DNA from: Candidatus Undinarchaeales archaeon
Lineage (GTDB): Archaea > SpSt-1190 > JASMDC01
Direction: 5' to 3'
DNA: 64,000 nucleotides
Assembly: GCA_030753015.1 (NCBI GenBank)
Contig: JASMDC010000016.1
Coordinates: 10,773 to 74,772 of the forward strand
Positions 51,781 through 60,866 of the stretch are shown piece after piece (the stretch's first letter is position 1; every line of letters begins with the position of its first letter). The notes under the pieces were generated by a model, which made no database searches, was not told where the DNA came from, and worked only from the letters and a program-made list of their open reading frames with translations. Both the position numbers and the translations under genes were made by a program.

Positions 51781-52941
51781 TTAATAAATCCCTCGGCCGA
51801 GCAGTGATACGGCCACCGGCACCATTATGCACCCCATACAGAGCGACCGCTTGACGCCGATCGTCGGCGGTACGACACCAAGTGCCGTCGATGCTGCCAG
51901 AAGTGCAAGCCCTGCAGGACCGCACCTCCATGCAACTGCGAGTGTGACCAGAGAGACTATCGAAAGAGTGAGGATCCGGTAATCGAGCCTCCCCACTATA
52001 CGCACGAACTGGGAGAATATGGTAAGCGAGACCGCTGCAGCAAGGGACGCCGCGAGCACCATCGACACCAACGAAGTGCGGAACACGTCAGCCCCGGCAG
52101 CGGCCTCCTGAACAGCGATGGCCACTCCCGAGCGTGCCTTCCCGACGAGCGAGAGCGTGACCATGTTGAAGATGAAGTTGGCGGTGTTCACAGCCCCCAT
52201 AGAGACGAGGAGGGTCCGGTCGTTCCCGCCCACGAGCAGTGACGAGACAAGACAGGCTTGGGAGTTACCTACTCCTGGGACCATCCCGACGAGCGCACCG
52301 GAAAGGGTACCTGCAACAGTACCGCGGGTGACATCTCCCCAACCAACGCTCACCCCCCCGCTCGTCTCCTGGTGGGGCATGCCCCCCGCATCGACCAGCG
52401 AGAGGAGAAGTGTCGACACCCCGAACATCCCGGAAAGCATGGGGAATAGAGACTCCGGGACGTCACTTGCGACCTGCCCGAGGAACGCAGCGAGGAGCAG
52501 GACAGCTAACGCACCTCGTCGGTTCTGCTCCGTGAGGATCAGAACGAGGATCGTGCCCACGACCAGTACGGTCGCGATCCAGGGTCTGGCATAGAACGCT
52601 GGTACCACCATGAAGAACACAGGGAGGAGCAACAGTGAGAGTAGGAGGGCACTGAAACCGCCCACAACGGTGAGGAAGTATGCTTCGACAGCCCGCCCCT
52701 CGAGCGCGTACTTGTGGGCCGGTAGCACTGATAGCGCCGTAGCCTCGTCGGGGATGCCGAGGAGCACAGAGGGGATGAAATCGAGGAACGTGTGGACGGT
52801 GGCCATGGCCACGAGCACAGGTACGGCAGAATCACCTGCGAGCCGGTCGTTCACCATGAGCGAGACAAGGTTCACATGGATCCCTGGAACGAGCCCTGTG
52901 ACCGTTCCCAGGGCAAGCCCTAAGGCTATGGCCCAGAGCAC
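51781..52941 (-). CDS. COG1784 / DUF112 (TctA-like) membrane permease
   Basis: Protein of 386 residues with about 10-11 membrane helices. The TctA-family signatures are GLVPGIHVNLVSLMV near the start and the internal repeat GALVGMVPGVGNSQACLVSSLLVG. Relatives are the large membrane subunit of tripartite tricarboxylate transporters; the archaeal single-gene form has unknown cargo, and no binding protein or small subunit is nearby. The start is GTG 52941, overlapping the upstream OB-fold gene by 16 nt, so expression is coupled. Confidence 0.85.
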   Translation of the reverse strand: MLWAIALGLALGTVTGLVPGIHVNLVSLMVNDRLAGDSAVPVLVAMATVHTFLDFIPSVLLGIPDEATALSVLPAHKYALEGRAVEAYFLTVVGGFSALLLSLLLLPVFFMVVPAFYARPWIATVLVVGTILVLILTEQNRRGALAVLLLAAFLGQVASDVPESLFPMLSGMFGVSTLLLSLVDAGGMPHQETSGGVSVGWGDVTRGTVAGTLSGALVGMVPGVGNSQACLVSSLLVGGNDRTLLVSMGAVNTANFIFNMVTLSLVGKARSGVAIAVQEAAAGADVFRTSLVSMVLAASLAAAVSLTIFSQFVRIVGRLDYRILTLSIVSLVTLAVAWRCGPAGLALLAASTALGVVPPTIGVKRSLCMGCIMVPVAVSLLGRGIY

Positions 52942-53258
52942 CGCACATCACCTGCGACCACTTCCTTCTGCTTTCCCCTGATCCGGACTCGACCTTCCAA
53001 GGTCACGACCACGCCCGTGGAGATCATGCATCCTCCGTACTCGGCCACAACGGCCGCTTCACCGGTCGTATCCCGTAGGACGAATAGGAAGCCCGAACCC
53101 CGCTCACGGACCGAGGTCACGACACCATGCAGGCGCACAGGACCAGCATCCGGAAGATCCGCGATGGCGATGTCACGGGGGCCATCGAGCAGTACCACTG
53201 CACACAGTCCTACAAAGAAGGTCGTTGCAGCCAGCTTTAGGAGGAGCCGGTCGTCCAT
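52926..53258 (-). CDS. Membrane-anchored OB-fold-like protein
   Basis: Protein of 110 residues: one N-terminal membrane helix (LLLKLAATTFFVGLCAVVLLDG) and a beta-barrel-like domain (VRLHGVVTSVRERGSGFLFVLRDTTGEAAVV, then GVVVTLEGRVRIRGKQKEVVAG), the typical OB-fold alternation. The ligand is unknown. ATG 53258 was chosen because the earlier TTG at 53264 is out of line with the promoter: CTTAATAAAG on the minus strand (53277-53286) is about 24 nt upstream. It overlaps the permease gene and probably belongs to it functionally. Confidence 0.65.
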   Translation of the reverse strand: MDDRLLLKLAATTFFVGLCAVVLLDGPRDIAIADLPDAGPVRLHGVVTSVRERGSGFLFVLRDTTGEAAVVAEYGGCMISTGVVVTLEGRVRIRGKQKEVVAGDVRCSGP

Positions 53259-53276
53259 GGCCAACGAGTGGGTCCC

Positions 53277-53286
53277 CTTTATTAAG
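53277..53286. promoter_or_regulatory. TATA element between truD and OB-fold gene
   Basis: ctttattaag lies 24 nt from ATG 53258 (minus) and about 33 nt from ATG 53315 (plus). A second AT stretch, tgtttaatga at 53289-53298, could instead serve truD at about 22-25 nt. Confidence 0.45.
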
Positions 53287-53314
53287 TTGTTTAATGAGGA
53301 CCGAGAGTCGTACT

Positions 53315-54580
53315 ATGCCCAATTCGGCCATTGATCCTCCCGAGCTCGAACGTCGCGTCGGTATCCGCTGCTACCGCTCCTCAGTCCCCGGTATCGGAGG
53401 GAGCATCAAGACACAGCCCGAGGACTTCATGGTCTCCGAGGTGTCCGACATCCCGGCCGATCCCGAGGGCCCGCACGTGGTGTTCACTCTACGCAAACGA
53501 CGTTGGGACACGATGGGCGCCCTCATCCGACTGGGACGGGAACTCGGGGTCGCGATGCAAGCCTTCGGGTTCGCGGGGAACAAGGACCGTCAGGCAGTGA
53601 CTGAGCAGAAGGTCTCGCTCATGGGTGTCGAACCGGACAAGCTCCTCGCCCTCAGCATCCCCGGTATCAAGGTGGTCGATGTATATCGGACACGGCGCAA
53701 GATCAAGCTCGGTATGCTCAGGGGTAACCGGTTCACCATCGTCCTACGCGATATCCCCGAGCCGGAGGGGCTTGGTGAACGCCTCGACACTATAGAAGAA
53801 CAGCTCGGAGGAGTTGCGCCCAACTACCTTGGCATCCAAAGGTTCGGCGCCTCCCGCCCCAACAACCACTTGGTGGGGAAAGCCCTCGTGAAGGGTGACC
53901 TAGAAGGAGCGCTTGCCGAGTTCCTATGGGCCGACCATCCCAACGAGGCCCCCCGGTCCCGGGAAGCACGGGCAGAACTGGCAAAGGACCGCGACTTTGA
54001 GGGCGCGCTCGAGAGATTCCCCTACGGCCTCACGTACGAACGGGCCATGCTACGTGAGCTCTCCCGCGGACGTCCCCCGGCAGCAGCGTTCAGGGTCATC
54101 CCCAAGAAGCTCCTTCGCCTACTGATACATGCATATCAAGGCCTTTTGTTCAATCGTATCCTCTCCCTGCGAATCGAGCAGGGCATGCCCTTGGACGAAC
54201 CGGTCAAAGGCGATATCCTCCTCATCGGATGGAAGACGATTCCAGTGGACGATGAGAACATCGACAGGCTCACCCGGATCTGTCATGCAGGAAAGGCATC
54301 CGTCTCGCTCCCATTACCGGGATCCAAGACTACCCTCGCCACCGGTGAGCCCGGAGAACTGGAGCGCAAGGTCATCGAGGAGGAAGGGACCGACCTCTCA
54401 CTGTTCTCATCCTGCATCTCGTCGTCGGAGGGTACGCGCCGGGCCGCGATAGTCCGGTACGAGGATCTCTCCAGCGAGCTAGATCCCGATGAGCGCACTG
54501 TGACCCTCAAGTTCTTCCTGACCAAGGGGGCGTACGCGACCAACGTTGTGCGCGAGTTCATTAAGGGGCCGGTATGGTAG
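53315..54580 (+). CDS. truD: tRNA pseudouridine synthase D
   Basis: Enzyme of 421 residues converting uridine 13 of tRNA to pseudouridine. The signature GFAGNKDRQAVTEQKVSL contains the catalytic Asp91. KTQPEDFMVSEV, GNRFTIVLRDI, NYLGIQRFG and the C-terminal LKFFLTKGAYATNVVREFIK also match TruD. The TruD insertion domain is present in the middle (about 160-330). ATG 53315 is preferred: the frame upstream to 53225 runs antisense through the OB-fold gene and past the TATA element. Confidence 0.93.
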   Translation: MPNSAIDPPELERRVGIRCYRSSVPGIGGSIKTQPEDFMVSEVSDIPADPEGPHVVFTLRKRRWDTMGALIRLGRELGVAMQAFGFAGNKDRQAVTEQKVSLMGVEPDKLLALSIPGIKVVDVYRTRRKIKLGMLRGNRFTIVLRDIPEPEGLGERLDTIEEQLGGVAPNYLGIQRFGASRPNNHLVGKALVKGDLEGALAEFLWADHPNEAPRSREARAELAKDRDFEGALERFPYGLTYERAMLRELSRGRPPAAAFRVIPKKLLRLLIHAYQGLLFNRILSLRIEQGMPLDEPVKGDILLIGWKTIPVDDENIDRLTRICHAGKASVSLPLPGSKTTLATGEPGELERKVIEEEGTDLSLFSSCISSSEGTRRAAIVRYEDLSSELDPDERTVTLKFFLTKGAYATNVVREFIKGPVW

Positions 54581-54644
54581 CTGGCTTGCGGTCCGGCGAG
54601 CTCTGCACAAAAACGTAAAAAGCACGCGTGTCTAATGAGTCCCT

Positions 54645-57600
54645 ATGCGTAGATGGACGGCGGTGCTACTAGCGCTCGCACTGATGCTTGCGCCCGTCCT
54701 CGCAACGCTCACTGTGAGCAATCCTAAGCTCTATAACGTAGGCGACGAGGCCACCGTCATCACCTTCGATGCAGATGGCGTCGTGCTCCCCATCCCGGGC
54801 GCCTCGCCCGAGCTGTGCACGATCGAAGGCGACCTTTGTCATTTCATTGACTACAGCACTCGACTGGTCCTCGCCGGTACACGTGCCATGATGCTCCCGG
54901 GGCAAGGATCGGTCATCGAGGGGATCACGCTCATAGCCACCCCGTCCTGTCCCAACGTGACAATCTCGCTTGACTTCGGTGAAGGTGTCAAGGACACAGT
55001 AATCCTCGACTACGATGCAGGTCAGGGACGGGTCGTGCGCAACGTCACGCTCGAACCCGTGGAGGGAGGATGCACGGCCGCCGCCGTCACGCTCAACGTC
55101 AATGAGACTACTCCGCTCCTTTCTTCCACTGGGAAGACCATGGCCGCCTGGCTCCCGGGAGTGCGGGACAGTGTACCCGCGACCATCCAGGTCGGGATGC
55201 GAGCGGGGAGCGAATCCATCTATCATAATTTCGTCGGCCCATATGCTGTGCTACCTTCCTCGGAACCTGCCAAGGCGATCTGTCTCACCTCGGTGGCAGA
55301 GCCCACGCTCGCCGTGAACCTCACCATGGACCCGACGCCCGAACGTGCCCTTCTCCTTATCAGTAGCCCTGACCGCTCCAGGCTCCATCAGGTTGAGAAC
55401 GACAACGTCACACATGAGAGGCACTGGGACTGCACGCTCCCTGTGAGGGTACGCTACATCGCCACTTCACCCACCCGGTTCGCTGTAGGCGACGTGGAGG
55501 CCGTGTCCGAACCCTTCTACCTTGTGTCCGCATCCGGTGTCCAGACGGCAAGCTCAGCGCTCTTCGACGGCAAGGCGATCAACCTCACCATCGAACGTGA
55601 TACCGGCGCTTTCTCGAACCTTGTCGCCCAGGTACGCGTCACACGAAAGGACACTCTCCAGTCCCGCGGGGCGCTCGAAAAGACTTGCACATGCACCGAC
55701 CCCCCATGCACATGCACGTTCCATGCACCCGTGACGGGGAGCGGTGAACGCGACATCTGGATCAATGCGACTGACAATACCGCATCAATGCTGATCACCT
55801 TTACCTACACCGAGGCCCCTGCAGAAGTGAACGTCTCCATCGAATCCGTCGATCCGACGGAGCGCAATCGAATCTGGATGTACGCCAACGTGAGCTCGAA
55901 CTACCACATCGACAGCTGCACACTACGAATGACAACGCCTGCAGGAGCCGACCTCGAGGACGAGACCATGGACCTGGACCTCGAGGAATGGCAGCGGACC
56001 GGGCTCGCAAAGGTCAGGGCAGACCTACCGGAGAGCGGTGAGCACAACGCGTTAATAACGTGCTCTGATATCGACGGGAAGACTGGCGAGGGCCGCATCA
56101 CCATCGTTCGGGACACAGATCCCCCCACGACCAACATCAGAGACATGACCATCCCGTCCGGGACCTTCGCACTTAACTTGAACATTACAGATCCCTATGC
56201 AGGACCGCGCGACTGTGGGCTGGACATCGACGGCGTTTCGAAGAAGTGGCGGGATGCAAGGAACGGCACGGTCGGCTGGGAGCTGGAGCTCGATCCCGCG
56301 AACCATACCGTTCGCATCTGCTGCAGGGATAAGCTTGAGAACTTTGGATGCTCGTTCGCCTACCTCGTCGCTTACGTCGCGGCAACGCCCACACCGACAC
56401 CCATCCCCACACCGGAGGCCACGCCCAACGCCACCGCTACGCCGACTCCGAACGCTACGACGACGCCAGCACCGACTCCCAACGCTACCACCACACCTGC
56501 GCCGACACCGAACGCTACAGCGACACCCGCGCCGACACCGAACGCCACTGCAACGCCTACTCCAGGTCCCGATGTTACCGCATCGGTGGCACCTACACCC
56601 ACGCCAACACCGCCGCCCGACCCACAGCTCCAAGAGGCCCAGGATAAGCTCGAGGTGCTCCGTGCTATCATCGAGCATGTGGACAGCCAGTACAAGAGGG
56701 AGAAGCTCAATCTCACGGTAAGGCAGGTCGAGAGCATGATCAATCAAGGATCATACAAGGATGCCATGGAGCTGGCCGACCGTGCCATCCAGATGGCCAC
56801 CGATATAGACCGGACCGACTACAGCGCGACCGTCGCGGCCGTTGCTACCGAGGAGCCGAATCAGGTGATGCCTGGTCAGGTTGTGAGCGCCGCACCCATC
56901 GTCCTACGTGAGGACCCTCCCTGGATGCTCATCGCTGCAGTGTTCGTGGTCATTCTCTTCCTGTCCTCCATAATGCTCTATCGCCTCGTTGCCGGAGGCG
57001 AGGATGTGGGACCGGGATTGGAGCTCCCCCAGGATCCCACGCCGCCCCAGGGAGTGTATGACATGACAGGGTACATCTCCCAGCATGCAGCAGAGACCGC
57101 GGTTCCCGAGCAGGTCCAGCTCCCCCCTTCAGGTCCCACACCGTTGGAGTCGCTCTCCAAGGCCCTATCACCTCTCCCATCGAGCATCCATGATGCATCC
57201 TCAATGGGCCTCGATCAGGCCACTGTTGTGACCATGGCCAACTCCGCTCGCACCTATGCATCACGAGCGGGCGAGCTCGATACTGAGATGCAGCTCCGGG
57301 TGGGTAACGCCCTCTATCTTGCAGGGGATCCAGCGAGCGCCCTTGCGTGGTACGGGATGGTGCTCCAGAAGGACGAGAGTAACGTGCAGGCCATGCTCAA
57401 TGCCGGGAAGGCCTATGACGATACTGGCGACCCTGTACACTCCAAGCGATATTACAACCGTGTGTTGTCAACGGACCCGTTCAACACCATCGCCCTGGAG
57501 GGTCTGGCCGTGAGCTACAAGGCCGAAGGACTCGCTCATAAGGCCATCGAGCACTACGTCCGGCTCGCTGAGGTCGACCATTCACGTTTGGACGCCTGGC

Positions 57601-57986
57601 TGCACGCAGGCGAGCTCTATGAACAGGACGGGTTCGACGACAAGGCCTTGGACGCCTATGACAGTGCGTCCGGCACTGTGGGCGACAATGTACCAGCCCT
57701 GGTGGCCATGGCCAATCTATTCTCACGGACCAAGCGCGAAGAGCAGGCCCAGGAGACCTTTGAGAAGGTCCTTACACTCCAACCGAAGAACAAAGAGGCA
57801 CAAGATTTCCTTATCAACCGTTACGAACATTTGGGCAACCAGTTCCTCGGCATCGACACAGAGGACCGGGATCAGAGGGAGAAGGCACGGTTCTACTTTA
57901 CCAAGGCAATGGACCTGGCCAAGCGTGGGACGGACGAGCATATCCGGCTCAAGCAGAAGGTCAGGCACGTGGTAGAGCTCGACTAG
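54645..57986 (+). CDS. Exported protein with Pro/Thr linker, membrane helix and cytoplasmic TPR domain
   Basis: Protein of 1113 residues. Signal peptide 1-20 (VLLALALMLAPVLA). A beta-rich extracellular part to about 580 with several Asn-x-Ser/Thr sites and a CTCTDPPCTCTF knot. A linker of about 80 residues (581-661) built of PTPNAT-like repeats, then a short helical stretch, a membrane helix near 762-785, and about 300 cytoplasmic residues with five or six tetratricopeptide repeats (GNALYLAGDPASALAWYGMVL and following). The layout suggests an outside sensor or anchor coupled to an inside protein-binding platform. GTAAAAA about 27 nt upstream fixes ATG 54645. Confidence 0.75.
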   Translation: MRRWTAVLLALALMLAPVLATLTVSNPKLYNVGDEATVITFDADGVVLPIPGASPELCTIEGDLCHFIDYSTRLVLAGTRAMMLPGQGSVIEGITLIATPSCPNVTISLDFGEGVKDTVILDYDAGQGRVVRNVTLEPVEGGCTAAAVTLNVNETTPLLSSTGKTMAAWLPGVRDSVPATIQVGMRAGSESIYHNFVGPYAVLPSSEPAKAICLTSVAEPTLAVNLTMDPTPERALLLISSPDRSRLHQVENDNVTHERHWDCTLPVRVRYIATSPTRFAVGDVEAVSEPFYLVSASGVQTASSALFDGKAINLTIERDTGAFSNLVAQVRVTRKDTLQSRGALEKTCTCTDPPCTCTFHAPVTGSGERDIWINATDNTASMLITFTYTEAPAEVNVSIESVDPTERNRIWMYANVSSNYHIDSCTLRMTTPAGADLEDETMDLDLEEWQRTGLAKVRADLPESGEHNALITCSDIDGKTGEGRITIVRDTDPPTTNIRDMTIPSGTFALNLNITDPYAGPRDCGLDIDGVSKKWRDARNGTVGWELELDPANHTVRICCRDKLENFGCSFAYLVAYVAATPTPTPIPTPEATPNATATPTPNATTTPAPTPNATTTPAPTPNATATPAPTPNATATPTPGPDVTASVAPTPTPTPPPDPQLQEAQDKLEVLRAIIEHVDSQYKREKLNLTVRQVESMINQGSYKDAMELADRAIQMATDIDRTDYSATVAAVATEEPNQVMPGQVVSAAPIVLREDPPWMLIAAVFVVILFLSSIMLYRLVAGGEDVGPGLELPQDPTPPQGVYDMTGYISQHAAETAVPEQVQLPPSGPTPLESLSKALSPLPSSIHDASSMGLDQATVVTMANSARTYASRAGELDTEMQLRVGNALYLAGDPASALAWYGMVLQKDESNVQAMLNAGKAYDDTGDPVHSKRYYNRVLSTDPFNTIALEGLAVSYKAEGLAHKAIEHYVRLAEVDHSRLDAWLHAGELYEQDGFDDKALDAYDSASGTVGDNVPALVAMANLFSRTKREEQAQETFEKVLTLQPKNKEAQDFLINRYEHLGNQFLGIDTEDRDQREKARFYFTKAMDLAKRGTDEHIRLKQKVRHVVELD
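56388..56630 (+). repeat. Pro/Thr/Asn-rich repeat tract
   Basis: In-frame repeats of about 24-30 nt encode variations of TPNATATPAP, giving a stiff linker with many possible O- and N-glycosylation sites between the ectodomain and the membrane helix of the 1113-residue protein. Confidence 0.8.
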
Positions 57987-58007
57987 CGAAAGGCAGCTTA
58001 CGGCAAC

Positions 58008-58018
58008 CAAACCTTTAT
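58008..58018 (+). promoter_or_regulatory. TATA box upstream of the 936-residue exported protein gene
   Basis: AT-rich ctttatata, about 38-48 nt before TTG 58056. The leader would carry GAAGGGG at 58041-58047, which supports TTG as the start. Confidence 0.5.
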
Positions 58019-58055
58019 ATACCTCGCATGCACCCTTACCGAAGGGGTTTGTAGC

Positions 58056-60866
58056 TTGTCACGTATCTCCTACATCGTTCCCATCATGCTTATCGCCATC
58101 CTGTTGGCGGTACTGGTCACAGCTCTTCCGACCGTGGACGAGGTGGTGGAGGAGGTCGATATCCGTGGTTTCAAGTACGCCAAGAGCCGTATCGCTCTCA
58201 CTATCCCATCCTCCTACCTCCGCGAGCGGCGTATCAACGAGGACACCCTACGCCAGTTGTGCCGTAAGCAGTTCGCTACTGGCGGTGACACGACCTTCCT
58301 CAACTGCGAGGTACGCATCTCCGATAAGGAGGGTGGACGGAGCGAGGTGTCTTTCACGGTTTTCGATCAGCCACAGTTCACCTTCAAGGATCTCACCTTC
58401 CTCGGGGACAGGCTCAAGCTCGATGTGCTCTTTGAGCACAAACCCAAACAATTCGCGTTCACACGAGGCTATCGGGTGCTCTCTCGCCAGCTCGATGTAG
58501 TGTATCCGACGCACAGGACCGTGCTGGAGAACGTGGGAGAATCCACTTATTCCTCATCCTTCTCCCTTGTTGGTGAGCCGGGTTCGCTCGCATTCTCACC
58601 GGAACAGGACTCTTTTATGCTCGGCCAGTTCATCGCCATCCCCAAATTGGAGGGCGAGCTGTGCGCGGCCGCGCTCGTGAAGGACGATGTCGTCGTGGCA
58701 AAGCAGCTATCGGTCCTCTGCCGCCCCACGGCCTTGGCCACATCCGCGTTCCTGGAACCTGGAGAATACGAACTATTGGTAGTATCCTATCGGTTGGGGA
58801 AGCTCTCCCTGGCCAGATCTCGCATCAGGCTCTCAGATCCTTCCCTCTCGCTCACCGTCACGGTGAACAAGCCTCAGGTCTTTCTGGGTAAGATCTTCAC
58901 TCTAGAGGTCACCGCCGATAGAAGCCTTGACGCGTGTGACGTGTCCGTCCAGAACATGGGGGGTTTCAAGGTTACTGATGGCTTCTACCGCGGATGTACT
59001 GACGTGGTGGTCGGGACTTCGACATCCTGGGTACCGGGCGACCACATGGTGCAGGTAAAGGCCAGTGCGAGTGGCGTAGAGGGCTCGGCCGGCGTCCTGG
59101 TCAACTTCATGGGCTCCGGATATCTTGGTGGAGAGGAACCTCTTATCGAGCCTGAGCAAGTGATGCCAGGTAACGAGGTGTACATCCACCCCGATCCATC
59201 AGCCACGTGTGATTTCACACGTACCGAGCTCTACGATAAGAACGGGGTACGTATCGCCGAGCAGGACACTCCCGGATGTGACACGGTGATATCCGTCCCG
59301 GTCCCCGCCTCCACACCACCAGGACCCGTCCGGATGGATGTGAAACAGGTCGAGGACGGTAGGATCAAGGGCGTCTCCTCCAAGGTGTTCTCCGTCATGG
59401 AGTGGCAACCCATTCAGCGCACACAGCGCTATGAGCTCTGTCATGAGGGAGTCATGCGGGTGAGCCAGCACACACTCCCCTGCATCGGTAGCGAGGACCG
59501 GTGCTTCCCCACGACATCCTCTCTTCCACTGTGCGTTTGCTTTGATACGGACGATAACGCTGCAGCTGTGTGTGAGTACGGCCAGCGCTGTTCAGGAGGC
59601 CAGTGCGTCGATACCGAGCTCACCAAGAGCCCATATATCATAGTGCACGAGGACGGCCAGTGCCTCGCCAAGCGAGGCCTGAACACGATGGACTGCCTCC
59701 AAGTGGGCGAGATGTGCGCTAGCTCATGCGTCTGTCTGGACCACACGTCACGACCCATCTCCTCCTGCACTTTCGGCGAGACCTGCACACCTGATGGTTG
59801 CCGGAAGGTCGAGCTCGTGCTCAGGATCGAGGATCCGCCAATGGACCACGTGCGGGCCGACGAGCTGCGCGACGGTATCCGTCTCACGTGGTATGGTCAC
59901 CTGAAATCCGAGGGCAGTTTCCTAAGGGAGGACGTGCAGGACGCGCTCGAGGTCCGGGCCCTTATCGGGGACGTGGAGGGTTCCGACGTGAGCGCCAGAT
60001 ACCTCGATGAGGAGAAAGGCTGGGAGTTCACTGCAAAGTTCGCCCCCGATCTCGCACCCGGTCGGTACGACGCCTTCCTTCTCGTAACATACCGCGAGGC
60101 CATGCAGCTCGCCCGCAGTCCCTTCTACGTGTGGTATCCGGAGCACCTTTCCAAGCTTGACCTCGTCATCAAGAACGTAAATCCCACATCAGTAAGCGCC
60201 AAGCAGCTACGGACCGGTGTGTCCGTGAAGGCTATGGTACGTGTTCAAGATGCGCAGGGGAACGATGTCGACGACCTTCCTCAAGAGTCGTTCGAGATGC
60301 TCGCCGGTGAACTGAATGCAGTGGCTGAAGCCGCCAAGTACCAACCCATTTCAGGTTTATGGGAGGTCGTGGGCACGTTCCGGAGCATCCAGACCGCGGG
60401 CTCGGGAACGCTCACCGTCCGGGTTTCCCGTCTCGGTCGCGAGGGTCAGGCCGTCGATGCGTTCTCCATCGTGGACCGGGTACCCCTTGACCTCCAGATA
60501 GTCAAAGTTAGCCCTGGTACTACGGACGAACCGCTCTTCTACGCTCTCGTGGCCATGGGCTTCACGATGGACGTGTTCATGCAGCTCAGGGGTGGCGACA
60601 CTCTCACCCCGGATTCGTTCACGGTCAAGATCCATGATAAGCAACTGCCGCCCGAGAATCTGGTCGACATGATCAGCACTGCCGAAGGTATACAGTTGAA
60701 GCTCGGCCAAGTGGACCTCTGCCCTGATGTTCCACCCCCGGACACCCCCGTCCCCATCGAAGTGACTGCTGCTACCTCTGATGAGACGGCAACTGACAGG
60801 TTCCTCATCTATCTGGAGGGGAATCCGGGCGACTGGAACAACCTTGAGGAGGCGGGTTGCTTATGA
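58056..60866 (+). CDS. Exported beta-rich protein with two cysteine-rich knots
   Basis: Protein of 936 residues. The start is TTG 58056, with GAAGGGG 8 nt upstream and a signal peptide directly after it (YIVPIMLIAILLAVLVTALP). Most of the protein is beta-rich Ig-like sequence. Two cysteine-rich modules occur at about 465-590, each with the pattern CxC....CxxGxxCxxxxC (for example LCVCFDTDDNAAAVCEYGQRC). No C-terminal membrane helix, so it is either secreted or held by its N-terminal segment. Family unknown. It overlaps the next gene by 4 nt, so the two proteins are made together and probably interact. Confidence 0.65.
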   Translation: MSRISYIVPIMLIAILLAVLVTALPTVDEVVEEVDIRGFKYAKSRIALTIPSSYLRERRINEDTLRQLCRKQFATGGDTTFLNCEVRISDKEGGRSEVSFTVFDQPQFTFKDLTFLGDRLKLDVLFEHKPKQFAFTRGYRVLSRQLDVVYPTHRTVLENVGESTYSSSFSLVGEPGSLAFSPEQDSFMLGQFIAIPKLEGELCAAALVKDDVVVAKQLSVLCRPTALATSAFLEPGEYELLVVSYRLGKLSLARSRIRLSDPSLSLTVTVNKPQVFLGKIFTLEVTADRSLDACDVSVQNMGGFKVTDGFYRGCTDVVVGTSTSWVPGDHMVQVKASASGVEGSAGVLVNFMGSGYLGGEEPLIEPEQVMPGNEVYIHPDPSATCDFTRTELYDKNGVRIAEQDTPGCDTVISVPVPASTPPGPVRMDVKQVEDGRIKGVSSKVFSVMEWQPIQRTQRYELCHEGVMRVSQHTLPCIGSEDRCFPTTSSLPLCVCFDTDDNAAAVCEYGQRCSGGQCVDTELTKSPYIIVHEDGQCLAKRGLNTMDCLQVGEMCASSCVCLDHTSRPISSCTFGETCTPDGCRKVELVLRIEDPPMDHVRADELRDGIRLTWYGHLKSEGSFLREDVQDALEVRALIGDVEGSDVSARYLDEEKGWEFTAKFAPDLAPGRYDAFLLVTYREAMQLARSPFYVWYPEHLSKLDLVIKNVNPTSVSAKQLRTGVSVKAMVRVQDAQGNDVDDLPQESFEMLAGELNAVAEAAKYQPISGLWEVVGTFRSIQTAGSGTLTVRVSRLGREGQAVDAFSIVDRVPLDLQIVKVSPGTTDEPLFYALVAMGFTMDVFMQLRGGDTLTPDSFTVKIHDKQLPPENLVDMISTAEGIQLKLGQVDLCPDVPPPDTPVPIEVTAATSDETATDRFLIYLEGNPGDWNNLEEAGCL